A DNA stretch of 64,000 nucleotides. Origin: Janthinobacterium sp. Marseille (lineage in GTDB: Bacteria; Pseudomonadota; Gammaproteobacteria; Burkholderiales; Burkholderiaceae_D). The notes below the pieces were generated by a model. It ran no database searches, was not told where the DNA came from, and saw only the letters and a list, made by a program, of their open reading frames with translations. Shown here one piece after another: positions 31,718-38,909 of the stretch; within the stretch, counting starts at the first letter, position 1; each line of letters opens with the position of its first letter. Location of the stretch: positions 1,984,001-2,048,000 of the forward strand of contig NC_009659.1 of the NCBI RefSeq assembly GCF_000013625.1, in the 5' to 3' direction. The translations under genes and the position numbers were made by a program.

Positions 31718-33145
31718 TTAGAAAATGATTTTTCGAGCCGTGAATGCGGCAGTAGTAAGGATGATTAAACCGATAGCCTGGAATATCCAGCATGGCGTAT
31801 CAAACGGCAGGGAGCCGTAATTCGCACCTGGCATGATGTTGAAACTCATCGACCAGGCAGGACATTGACCACCGCCGAAATTTGGAAACATGGTTTTAAT
31901 GCCTTGCCAAAACTGAGTACTTTCAATATTCGGCTTGTTATCGCGCCAAACACCTGCAATGCCATCCGGGTACTTTTGTTCGTATAGCTCAGGCACTTCT
32001 GGCATATCCGGATCAACAAACGACAAATCCTCGTCATCCTTACTTTCTGGCTCAACTGGCGCGTTATTAACTACGGTCGTACTAGTAGTCGTGTTGTTGG
32101 TGACATTATTCGTAACCGTCGTCGTTTGAGTCGTAGTGCTTGGATACGTCGTCTTAACCGTGCCTTGCGTGTTCCCGGCAGTCGTAGGATTCACCGTCGT
32201 CGTTTCTTTCACCGTGGTCGTATCAGTGGAGCCATCAGCACGCGGCGTTTGCGTAATTGATACTGTTCGCTCACTCGTCGTCACAGGTGGTGCGACAACC
32301 GATACTGGCGTATTGGGAGTAATAGGATCAGCTGCTGACGTTAGACCGCGCTGAGCAATGTCGCGCTGCAAAGAATCATATAAGCGTCGATTGAAATTAA
32401 AATCGGCATCCATTTTTTCTTGCAGCGTTTGCTCGATATCCGCGTCCGTCATAGGCACTTGTGGAATAGTCGGTGTAGGCGAACACATGCCAGCAATTAA
32501 TGAATAGTTCGCAGGGCAAACGGTATACAAAGTTGGCGCACCCCACCCACCACCATTGGGAGCGGTACATTGAAACGTGCCATTGGAATTCGCTTTCCAT
32601 ACATAAGTTGAATTCCAGGATGAACAAAGTGGCGCAGGCTGCGCACCGCAATTAGTACCATTCGGATTCGCGCCTGCGTTATAACAATAATGCGTTTGCG
32701 GATATAAACCTGTCACATCCGATTTGCAGAAAAAATCAGGTGGCGCGCAAGTGGTAACGCCGGACTCTTGAATAGCCTTATAAACCTCATAGGCGGTAGC
32801 AGCCGCACCAATGGGGCCAAGAGCCCGAACGGCAACGCGACTAGCATTTGCAATTGCAGCTTTGCTTACGGTCGCAGTATTAGCGACTGACACAGGAATG
32901 CGTAACCCGGAAGGCATCTTCACCTGAGCTACCCCAGACGCAGTAGCATTAACACCTGCTGATGTTGCTTGCGATGCGAGAGATGGTGCACCAGTGGCCG
33001 GATGCGGGAGGTACGGATTGTATTGCGGCGGATATGGCGAGAATGGCCCTACTACGTCAGGCACTTGCGCATAGGCATATGGCACAAAAAAAAGACCCAC
33101 CGAAATAAGCAGGCCTAGACAGAAATAAAGTAAGTTTCGCATCAT
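31718..33145 (-). CDS. TspB/pIII-like adsorption protein of the phage
   Basis: A 475-residue virion-tip protein with a signal peptide (LLYFCLGLLISVGLFFVPYA, cut near AQ). A Cys-rich domain (residues ~160-260; CAPPDFFCKSD, CYNAGANPNGTNC) precedes a long Thr/Val/Asn-rich low-complexity linker (TTTVKETTTVNPTTAG). A C-terminal domain with a membrane anchor follows (WIFQAIGLIILTTAAFTARK). This is the plan of pIII: receptor binding, flexible linker, anchor. Family resemblance is to TspB of Neisseria phages. ATGs at 33145 and 33142 are both possible and overlap the small upstream gene. The host receptor is unknown. Confidence 0.85.
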   Translation of the reverse strand: MMRNLLYFCLGLLISVGLFFVPYAYAQVPDVVGPFSPYPPQYNPYLPHPATGAPSLASQATSAGVNATASGVAQVKMPSGLRIPVSVANTATVSKAAIANASRVAVRALGPIGAAATAYEVYKAIQESGVTTCAPPDFFCKSDVTGLYPQTHYCYNAGANPNGTNCGAQPAPLCSSWNSTYVWKANSNGTFQCTAPNGGGWGAPTLYTVCPANYSLIAGMCSPTPTIPQVPMTDADIEQTLQEKMDADFNFNRRLYDSLQRDIAQRGLTSAADPITPNTPVSVVAPPVTTSERTVSITQTPRADGSTDTTTVKETTTVNPTTAGNTQGTVKTTYPSTTTQTTTVTNNVTNNTTTSTTVVNNAPVEPESKDDEDLSFVDPDMPEVPELYEQKYPDGIAGVWRDNKPNIESTQFWQGIKTMFPNFGGGQCPAWSMSFNIMPGANYGSLPFDTPCWIFQAIGLIILTTAAFTARKIIF

Positions 33146-33240
33146 CGACCTTTGCCGAGAGCCAGAATAAAAACGAGCGCGCTGATACCGCCCAGCATTG
33201 CGATCAATGCCCAAAACAGTGCTACCAGCGCGCCCGTCAC
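33142..33240 (-). CDS. Tiny hydrophobic phage protein (pVII/pIX-like)
   Basis: A 32-residue single membrane helix (ALVALFWALIAMLGGISALV) with a basic end (LGKGR). It begins with GTG at 33240, preceded by AAGGCG inside the end of the coat gene, and its stop overlaps the pIII start (ATGATG). Size and place suit pVII or pIX. Too short for firm homology. Confidence 0.55.
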   Translation of the reverse strand: MTGALVALFWALIAMLGGISALVFILALGKGR

Positions 33241-33242
33241 GA

Positions 33243-33377
33243 TTACGCCTTTTTAACGCCGCGTTTGCCCAGGTCAATACCCTTAAAGGCCATCGAAATA
33301 CCAATGACAGCGACACCGAGACCCGCTACGAAGGCGGCGACAGTAGAAAAATCAACTGCTGCAAAAATTTCAGCCAT
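33243..33377 (-). CDS. Major coat protein pVIII of the inovirus
   Basis: 44 residues: an acidic/amphipathic N-terminus (MAEIFAAVDFSTVAAF), a membrane helix (VAGLGVAVIGISMAFKG) and a basic C-terminus (LGKRGVKKA) that would contact the ssDNA. There is no cleavable signal peptide. AGGGG lies before the ATG at 33377. The order coat, small protein, pIII, pVI, Zot is standard. Confidence 0.85.
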   Translation of the reverse strand: MAEIFAAVDFSTVAAFVAGLGVAVIGISMAFKGIDLGKRGVKKA

Positions 33378-33460
33378 TTTGTTACCCCTATAAAGTTAAG
33401 AAAGTTTGGTTTGCCCGAATAGTCGGAGCCACTTTTTCCCTGCAGGAGAAATTCTTTTAT

Positions 33461-33592
33461 CTAATCTTCATCAATGACTTCGTAATCAAACGCCGCCGCT
33501 TCAGGGCTATCAAGCCACTCCTCAAGATCGTCGGCAGATTCGAATTCCAAGGTCATATCGAGATCGTCAATCACGACTGCATAACGAGCCAT
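33461..33592 (-). CDS. Small acidic phage protein (43 aa)
   Basis: A very acidic protein (MARYAVVIDDLDMTLEFESA ... DYEVIDED). It begins 1 nt after the stop of the next upstream small gene, suggesting translation from the same transcript as ssb. Function unknown. Confidence 0.55.
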   Translation of the reverse strand: MARYAVVIDDLDMTLEFESADDLEEWLDSPEAAAFDYEVIDED

Positions 33593-33593
33593 A

Positions 33594-33737
33594 TCAAGCC
33601 TTTCTAATCATGTCGATTGCCACACCGACGCAGTAACCAAGGAACCAAGCAAAGATCACCGAAGCAAAGCCCCAGCCCCATACCTGGAGAATCGTTTCGG
33701 CATCAATGCCAAGGAGAGCGAAGTCTTGCGGAGTCAT
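33594..33737 (-). CDS. Small membrane phage protein (47 aa)
   Basis: It begins MTPQDFALLGIDAETILQVW, then one membrane helix (FASVIFAWFLGYCVGVAID) and a basic end (MIRKA). Its ATG overlaps the stop of the preceding small gene (ATGA). Function unknown, perhaps a minor virion protein. Confidence 0.6.
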   Translation of the reverse strand: MTPQDFALLGIDAETILQVWGWGFASVIFAWFLGYCVGVAIDMIRKA

Positions 33738-33844
33738 ATCCCACGCCCTTGCTTATGAAGCCATTTGATATACATGACACCGCCAAAAGCTAAAGCCACG
33801 AGTAGCCCGACGTAGACCCACAAGAGGAAGGCGAGCCAACACAT
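33734..33844 (-). CDS. Small membrane phage protein (36 aa)
   Basis: One membrane helix (WLAFLLWVYVGLLVALAFGG) followed by a basic tail (YIKWLHKQGRGI). It starts 2 nt after the ssb stop and its own stop overlaps the next start by 4 nt. Function unknown. Confidence 0.55.
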   Translation of the reverse strand: MCWLAFLLWVYVGLLVALAFGGVMYIKWLHKQGRGI

Positions 33845-33846
33845 GA

Positions 33847-34155
33847 TTAAGCAGCTTTAGGCTCTGCCGGACGAACTGGATTGCCTTTTGCGTCGCAAGG
33901 CATGAGCGTATCGACGACAGACTCGATACGATTTTGCTGACTACGCGAAAGACGAAAATCAATGAGGTAGTGACCAGGCACGGCGTCCTTGTATTGCTCA
34001 GGCAGCATCAACTCGCCTACGAGCGGTTCGACAATCCCGTCCTTGTTTGTGACCTGGGCCACGGTTTGCGCCATACGCATGTCGTAGGCATTGCCTGTCT
34101 TTTTCGATGTGCCAGCGTTTTGCTTTACGTACAGAATTTGAATGAGTGTTTTCAT
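33847..34155 (-). CDS. Phage ssDNA-binding protein (pV-like)
   Basis: A 102-residue beta-rich protein. It begins MKTLIQILYVKQNAGTSKKT, then NAYDMRMAQTVAQV and the strand region GHYLIDFRLSRSQQNRIESV. First gene of the leftward phage operon, where Ff phages keep pV, which coats new single strands and represses translation. Assignment rests on position, size and strand pattern more than on residues. Confidence 0.7.
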   Translation of the reverse strand: MKTLIQILYVKQNAGTSKKTGNAYDMRMAQTVAQVTNKDGIVEPLVGELMLPEQYKDAVPGHYLIDFRLSRSQQNRIESVVDTLMPCDAKGNPVRPAEPKAA

Positions 34156-34236
34156 GATTTTTCGAGCCTCTAGACTGATTGAATGGATGTGATATCGTTA
34201 ACCCTGTAGCCACACCTCACTAAGCCATGTCACGCT

Positions 34237-34283
34237 TAGCAACGTTTCGCTACATGAGTACGAAACATAGCGAAACGTCGCTA
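34237..34283. promoter_or_regulatory. Inverted 16-bp operator pair between the phage regulator and ssb
   Basis: TAGCAACGTTTCGCTA (34237-34252) and TAGCGAAACGTCGCTA (34268-34283) are inverted copies with one mismatch, 15 bp apart. A further GTACGAAAC lies between them. They lie in the spacer of the divergent regulator and phage operon, the usual place for lysogeny operators. Confidence 0.75.
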
Positions 34284-34305
34284 ATACCTCAAATAGGAAA
34301 TTTAT

Positions 34306-34626
34306 ATGACTTACGAAAAATTGATAGAGTTGGTAATGAAGGGGCGGAGTGTGAACGCCACGGCGAAGGCGCTCGGAATTCCTCAAAAGACATTCGAAGG
34401 CTATGTAAAACAGCGCAGCTTTCCGAACTGTAGCAGCACCATCGTGCTTGCAAATGAAGCAGGCGTAGAACTTGGAGAAGCAGTAAAAGCTGTGAGCAAA
34501 AAAGAGCTGGAAGTGAAAACAAAAAGCCAATATGTGGCGGCAGCGTTAGACAAATTGGCCGTGTCTTTTAATGCCCTACTAAGCATCGCGAAGGCTGCTA
34601 AATCGAAGGATTTGGCGGCTACTTAG
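34306..34626 (+). CDS. Phage regulator (Cro/CI-like helix-turn-helix)
   Basis: A 106-residue protein. The N-terminus reads MTYEKLIELVMKGRSVNATA, followed by KALGIPQKTFEGYVKQRSFP, a compact HTH, and a helical C-terminus rich in Lys and Ala that may dimerise. It diverges from ssb across the operator pair, as expected for the repressor of an inovirus. The ATG at 34306 follows AGGAAATTTAT. The nearest parallels I know are DUF3693-type phage proteins. Confidence 0.7.
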   Translation: MTYEKLIELVMKGRSVNATAKALGIPQKTFEGYVKQRSFPNCSSTIVLANEAGVELGEAVKAVSKKELEVKTKSQYVAAALDKLAVSFNALLSIAKAAKSKDLAAT

Positions 34627-34827
34627 TAGGTAATTCGCTGAAGTTGGACGAGGATAGTTGACGCATGGAAATATAAATGATACGAACTTATAGTATTATT
34701 CCAGCTGTTGCATTTGAATGGTTATTTAAGCAATAAATCAATTTACCCCCTATGCATATCGCCTCGTTAAGTTCATGCTCTAGAGAACTGCTGGCAGTCT
34801 GCATAACTCAACTATCCGGAGACTCAA

Positions 34828-35649
34828 ATGAATATCCGTAAAGCGATAATCCTTGCAGCCTCATCCGCATGCTGTGCCAGCGCACTGGCGCAGATCCAGG
34901 AAATCAAATCCTCCAATAACCAGATCGGCTTCCAGGGCATTTCCAGCTACGTCGACTATAAGGAAACCAACGACGGACGGTTTGGGACGACTGTTGGTAC
35001 CTTGAATACCGAAAAAGGCTGGGTGCCCGGCTTTGCAGTTTCGGCTTCCGCCATGCAAGACTGGTTATTCGGCAATGATTACCTGCAGTTCCAGTACAGC
35101 CGGAACAAGGGCCATACCGATTACACCGGCTCACTTCTGACCGGCGGCGCATTCGGCTCCGCGGTTCAGCAAAATGACGCGACCCTGATCGATTACAGCC
35201 TGCGCTGGGGTAAAGGTTTCAGTGTGAACCAAGCCATGATGCTCACGCCATACCTGGAGCTTGGTCGTCATGAATGGAAGCGCGGCGTCAATCAGGGCGA
35301 AACCTATACCAATAATTACTACGGTATCGGCGCCCTTGCGCAATATTCACCCATGCCACGGCTCGTGTTGAGTGCGAATGCCTTGATCGGACGGACTTCC
35401 GGTGCGGATATCAGTGTGGGCGGTCCGCTGGGCTTCAATGGCTCGCTGGGGAACTCCAATCTGTATAAGGTCGGCCTGTCGGCAGATTATGCATTCAGCC
35501 AGCGCTTCCGCGGGAATGTGGGCCTAAATTACTCCGCCTTTAAATATGGTGCGAGTGCCAATTACCCGGTCGGCGGCACCGTGACATGGGAACCTGATAG
35601 CCGGACCCGGTACACCACGATCAGTGCCGGCGTTGGTTACGCCTTTTAA
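34828..35649 (+). CDS. Outer-membrane beta-barrel protein, unknown role
   Basis: A 273-residue protein with a signal peptide ending near CCASALAQ. Alternating strand patterns end in a terminal aromatic (TISAGVGYAF), the outer-membrane sorting signal. A likely 10- to 12-strand barrel. CCGGAG precedes the ATG. It is the first backbone gene right of the prophage, separated from it by 200 bp in which I see no repeat or tRNA. Substrate unknown. Confidence 0.75.
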   Translation: MNIRKAIILAASSACCASALAQIQEIKSSNNQIGFQGISSYVDYKETNDGRFGTTVGTLNTEKGWVPGFAVSASAMQDWLFGNDYLQFQYSRNKGHTDYTGSLLTGGAFGSAVQQNDATLIDYSLRWGKGFSVNQAMMLTPYLELGRHEWKRGVNQGETYTNNYYGIGALAQYSPMPRLVLSANALIGRTSGADISVGGPLGFNGSLGNSNLYKVGLSADYAFSQRFRGNVGLNYSAFKYGASANYPVGGTVTWEPDSRTRYTTISAGVGYAF

Positions 35650-35666
35650 TTTGCTGCAAGGCGTCT

Positions 35667-36056
35667 ATTATCCCTACGCAAACTTACCAGGGCTCCTGCC
35701 ACTGCGGGGCGTGTCGCTTCGAAGTTGAAATGGATCTTGATCACGTTCGCAGCTGCGATTGCTCTGTTTGTAGGCGTCGTGGCGGCTTAATGCACAGGGT
35801 TCCGTTTGCAGCTTTACGGCTGTTTACACCGTTGGAAGATCTGATGGTTTATGCGTGGCGCAGCAAAACGGCAAGGGATTACTTTTGTCCCCGGTGTGGC
35901 GTTTTGCCGTTCCGCAAGCCCAGTGAACTTAGCGCGAAGGAAATGGCGTTGGGAATGCAAGCATTTGAAGGATGGGCGGTAAATGTGCGCTGTCTCGAGG
36001 ATGTCGCTTTAGCCGAGATCCCGATCAGGCACATTTCCGGAAGTGAGTTGGAGTAG
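35667..36056 (+). CDS. GFA-family (glutathione-dependent formaldehyde-activating-like) zinc protein, non-standard start
   Basis: A small zinc-fold protein. The zinc motifs are CHCGACRFEVE, SCDCSVCRRRGG and YFCPRCGV. The first lies upstream of the only ATG (35730). The frame is open to the left but has no ATG, GTG or TTG in reach. ATT at 35667, with AAGG 6 nt upstream, is the best candidate and gives ~129 residues, the normal size. Either initiation is at ATT or the start codon was lost by mutation. Starting at 35730 would remove the first zinc cysteines. Substrate unknown. Confidence 0.65.
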   Translation: MIPTQTYQGSCHCGACRFEVEMDLDHVRSCDCSVCRRRGGLMHRVPFAALRLFTPLEDLMVYAWRSKTARDYFCPRCGVLPFRKPSELSAKEMALGMQAFEGWAVNVRCLEDVALAEIPIRHISGSELE

Positions 36057-36064
36057 TTGTGGAG

Positions 36065-36343
36065 TTAACCTGCTTTGGGCATCTTGCGCGAGAAGTATCC
36101 CCACGATGACTTCTGCCCTGCTTTCCTGGATCTGTCCATCCCCGCCGCCATTAATACGGACATCGGGGTATCCAGTTTCAGTGCTACCGCTACCTTGAGG
36201 CAGGTGTCTTCGTCCATCACGCGCTGGCCACTTTTATAGAGGCTGATTGCGCTGCGGGTGATCTTCAATTTCTCCGCCAAAGCGGCATCGTTTTTTAACT
36301 CATACTTGTGCTGCACTTGCTCCAGATATTTCACGCTTTTCAT
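36065..36343 (-). CDS. Small helix-turn-helix regulator
   Basis: A 92-residue protein with an XRE-type HTH in the middle (DAALAEKLKITRSAISLYKS) followed by MDEDTCLKVAVALKL. GGGAGG lies 8 nt before the ATG at 36343. Its style is close to regulators of filamentous phages in Burkholderiales, and it lies only 1.7 kb from the prophage. It may therefore be a phage relic. The target is unknown. Confidence 0.65.
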   Translation of the reverse strand: MKSVKYLEQVQHKYELKNDAALAEKLKITRSAISLYKSGQRVMDEDTCLKVAVALKLDTPMSVLMAAGMDRSRKAGQKSSWGYFSRKMPKAG

Positions 36344-36494
36344 GATCCATGCCTCCCAAAAAATTCTTGTGAAGCAATTGTCCGAGATCGGATTGGGAAA
36401 ATATTTGACGATCATACGATATTTGAATAATCGTCCAACTATCCATTAGTTACGGTTTTGAAACATGATTAGCAAGGATTTGTAATCAAGTGAA

Positions 36495-36516
36495 AACCAC
36501 CCCGAACGGGGTGGTT
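36495..36516 (-). terminator. Rho-independent terminator for the 205-aa gene
   Basis: On the minus strand, stem AACCACCCC/GGGGTGGTT with loop GTTC, then T-rich TTTTC. It lies 30 nt after the stop at 36545. Confidence 0.8.
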
Positions 36517-36544
36517 GATGGGTTGTTGGCGAATGTTGGCTGCT

Positions 36545-37162
36545 TTAACCGGCGTCGCCACCACTGACAAAATGCTTTTCCTTGTGCAGGTAATGGGCCA
36601 GCCACTGCAACAAGGCGACTGCATCGCCGAATTCCATGAAACCTTCGTTCTTGCCATCACCAAACAAAAGTTTGCCGTTGAGCGAACTGTCGATGACCAG
36701 GCCCTCAAAGGTCGCCATCGGCATATACCCCTGCTCTACCTTGAAGGTATTCGCATTCAGGATGGCATCCAGGATGTGGTCCAGGAACTGGATTTCCGGT
36801 GTACGCATGGACGCCAGCTTATGTTCCTTCAGGAACATCCCGACCGACAATAAGGCATTGCTGATCACGACCCGCAGATAGGTCATCTTTTGCAGCGGGC
36901 TTTCATGCAGGATTTCGCTGGATGCCTGGAGATCCAGTACGGTGGTCGCTTGCGCATTGTCGACCACGATATTGCCGGCTGAACCGGTTTTTGCCTGTTT
37001 CTTTTTCCGGTGCAGCATCAACACCGGTGCGGTGCCAGGCTGAACTTCGCCGGCCTTGGTCGGTTGCAGGATCATCGCAATCGAGACTGGTAATACCCGC
37101 AATTGCTCTTCGATCAGATGGATGGCTAACAGAGAGGTACTTTCTCTACACGCGTTGCTCAT
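36545..37162 (-). CDS. Hypothetical cytoplasmic protein (205 aa)
   Basis: No signal peptide or membrane helix. The sequence is helical with landmarks AIHLIEEQLRVLPVSIAMIL and EIQFLDHILDAILNANTF. GAAGGAG lies before the ATG at 37162. Codon use agrees with the GC-rich backbone and a good terminator follows, so the gene is real. I do not recognise a family. Confidence 0.7.
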   Translation of the reverse strand: MSNACRESTSLLAIHLIEEQLRVLPVSIAMILQPTKAGEVQPGTAPVLMLHRKKKQAKTGSAGNIVVDNAQATTVLDLQASSEILHESPLQKMTYLRVVISNALLSVGMFLKEHKLASMRTPEIQFLDHILDAILNANTFKVEQGYMPMATFEGLVIDSSLNGKLLFGDGKNEGFMEFGDAVALLQWLAHYLHKEKHFVSGGDAG

Positions 37163-37283
37163 ATCAACTCCTTCTATGATGGATGGCCTGTTGAGAATGA
37201 TGGTAATGCGAGTACGACAAAGAGACTGTACGCCAGCACACAGCGAAATTCAATTGCTGCCCGAAATTATTCCTCCGGGCGGC

Positions 37284-37979
37284 TCATCCCAAGCGGTGCT
37301 TGTGGTCCAGCGTCAGATAGCTGTGCTTGAATAAAATGCGCAATGTCATTACCCAGAACAAGGCCAGCATCCAGCCGGCCAGAATATCGCTCGGATAGTG
37401 ATAACCGAGATACATGCGGCTCAGCCCAACGAGTGCCGCGAATACCAGGCCTATTAGCAATGCTGTCGTATGCCAACTGCTGAGGCGCAACAACACCAGC
37501 AATGCAATGACGATCGCCATCGAATGCGTCGCATGCCCGCTCGGGAAACCAAATGAAGTTGCCGCGGTATCCAGCCACAACTCGGGGCGCGCCCGCTGTA
37601 TCAATCCTTTCATCACATTGCCGAGGGTGGCGGCACCGGCAATCGCCAGCAGCCAGAACAAGGCTGTACGCCAGAGTTGTCGATACAGTAGATAGCACAG
37701 CATGCAGACGCTCAATACCGTTACCAGCATCGACATCCATTCGGCAAAATCACTGAACAATGATTGTGCCTGTACCCGCAGTGACCATAGGAAAGCGCGT
37801 TCCAGCGCCAGCAGGCCGCCGTGCTCTATCTTGTCTGCCACGAAGCAGAACAAGGTAAAGGGCAATATGATGCCCAGCAGGCACACCATAGTTTTCAGAC
37901 GTTCGCGATACAGGTAATTACGTATCGATAAAAGTTGTTGGTCCGGTTTGCAGAAGTAACGCTGAAGCGAATTAATCAT
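37284..37979 (-). CDS. PAP2-family membrane phosphatase
   Basis: An inner-membrane lipid phosphatase of about 231 residues. The three PAP2 motifs are in order: KGLIQRARP, PSGHATHS and SRMYLGYHYPSD, with their catalytic His residues facing the periplasm. Five or six membrane helices. Start uncertain: ATG at 37979 is adopted, but ATG at 38051 would add 24 residues, and neither has a good ribosome site. Substrates may be phosphatidic acid or undecaprenyl pyrophosphate. Confidence 0.88.
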   Translation of the reverse strand: MINSLQRYFCKPDQQLLSIRNYLYRERLKTMVCLLGIILPFTLFCFVADKIEHGGLLALERAFLWSLRVQAQSLFSDFAEWMSMLVTVLSVCMLCYLLYRQLWRTALFWLLAIAGAATLGNVMKGLIQRARPELWLDTAATSFGFPSGHATHSMAIVIALLVLLRLSSWHTTALLIGLVFAALVGLSRMYLGYHYPSDILAGWMLALFWVMTLRILFKHSYLTLDHKHRLG

Positions 37980-38131
37980 TTGTGCTTGTTTGCATATGAA
38001 GTCGTGGCGCAGGCCTTCATTGCACCGTCGCCGTTGGAAAGGCAGCGCCATGCTAAGCAAACAGAATGACCGGGCGATGACAACAAGGGGCGATCATTTA
38101 AATATCGATCGTGGCCCGACACTGCACATGC

Positions 38132-38168
38132 AAAAAGGGCTGGAACAGCTTTTAACTGATCCAGCCCT
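38132..38168 (-). terminator. Rho-independent terminator for the YkgJ-like gene
   Basis: Minus-strand stem AGGGCTGGA/TCCAGCCCT with a 15-base loop, followed by TTTT. It lies 23 nt after the stop at 38192. Confidence 0.8.
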
Positions 38169-38191
38169 GATTCAATAAGCCAACTAAGAAC

Positions 38192-38767
38192 TTAGCGCGC
38201 CGCTGCGTGCGATTCAAACAGCGGGATGCCGCGCCGCATCTTCATTTGCATATCTTCGAGGAAGGCAGCCGGGCCATAGCCCAGGGTCTGTCCGTGTTGT
38301 TCATAGAAGAATGGGCGATTGGTTTGCTGGCTGAACTTCATCATCCATTCCAGTTCCGCTTTCGTCAGGTCGCGACCACCATATGCGAGGCGGTATGCAG
38401 GCTGGCCACGCCAGGTTGTCTGGACGATGATGACGCCCAGCTTGGTCGGCTTGAACGAATCCGGGAATGGACTACCCTCATCCACCCAGCCACAAATAAA
38501 CTGGCGGCACGGCGATTCCGGCCGTGTTTCATAAATGGTGCAACCGCCATCCTTCACGAAGTGGCAACGCACTCCTGGACGCATTTCATGGCCGTAGATG
38601 GTCGACTTCAGCCAACCGTCGCAGCATGCGGTGCAATCGCCGCATTCGCGACGTTCGCTGCTGGCCGGTACGGGGCGCACGGGTGCTATCTGTATCACCT
38701 TGCCGCAGCATTTCTTGTATTTATTGCCGCTGCCACAAGGGCAAGGATCGTTTCTGCTCGGTTTCAC
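38192..38767 (-). CDS. SEC-C motif plus YkgJ-type cysteine-cluster protein
   Basis: A 191-residue protein. The N-terminal SEC-C zinc motif is DPCPCGSGNKYKKCCG. A YkgJ-like cluster follows (CGDCTACC; CHFVKDGGCTIYETRP; SPCRQFICGW), suggesting a metal or Fe-S site. The GTG at 38767 is the start; the nearby ATG is out of frame. Function of the family is unknown. It stands alone with its own terminator, 140 nt from czcA. Confidence 0.8.
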   Translation of the reverse strand: MKPSRNDPCPCGSGNKYKKCCGKVIQIAPVRPVPASSERRECGDCTACCDGWLKSTIYGHEMRPGVRCHFVKDGGCTIYETRPESPCRQFICGWVDEGSPFPDSFKPTKLGVIIVQTTWRGQPAYRLAYGGRDLTKAELEWMMKFSQQTNRPFFYEQHGQTLGYGPAAFLEDMQMKMRRGIPLFESHAAAR

Positions 38768-38909
38768 TGCCTGAACTGCCTTTCATACGATGACCGGATG
38801 CTGCGGGGTACTCAACTTGCCTGCATGCATCCACGGTGTGATCCGTCGCATAAAACGACATGGATCCAGCCCTAGATTATGCACCACCCGGCCATTTTCA
38901 TGTGCGCGC

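Larger units (their letters stand above)
27300..34640. mobile_element. Filamentous phage (inovirus) prophage
   Basis: A run of phage genes fits the Ff/Pf/CTX layout. There is a divergent regulator, then leftwards a ssDNA-binding protein, four tiny ORFs, major coat pVIII, a TspB-like pIII, pVI and Zot/pI, then an intergenic region and a HUH replication protein with accessory genes. All hallmark genes look intact. No integrase is present, so XerCD or transposase-like integration would be expected, but I could not find a dif-like site or convincing direct repeats. Boundaries are approximate. It is more AT-rich than the sequence to the right. Confidence 0.85.

Noticed and set aside
27219..34744. 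Shared AAATCAATTT at 27219-27228 and 34735-34744 as prophage att repeats
   Set aside because: Only ten low-complexity bases, likely by chance in AT-rich DNA; no XerCD dif-like core around either.
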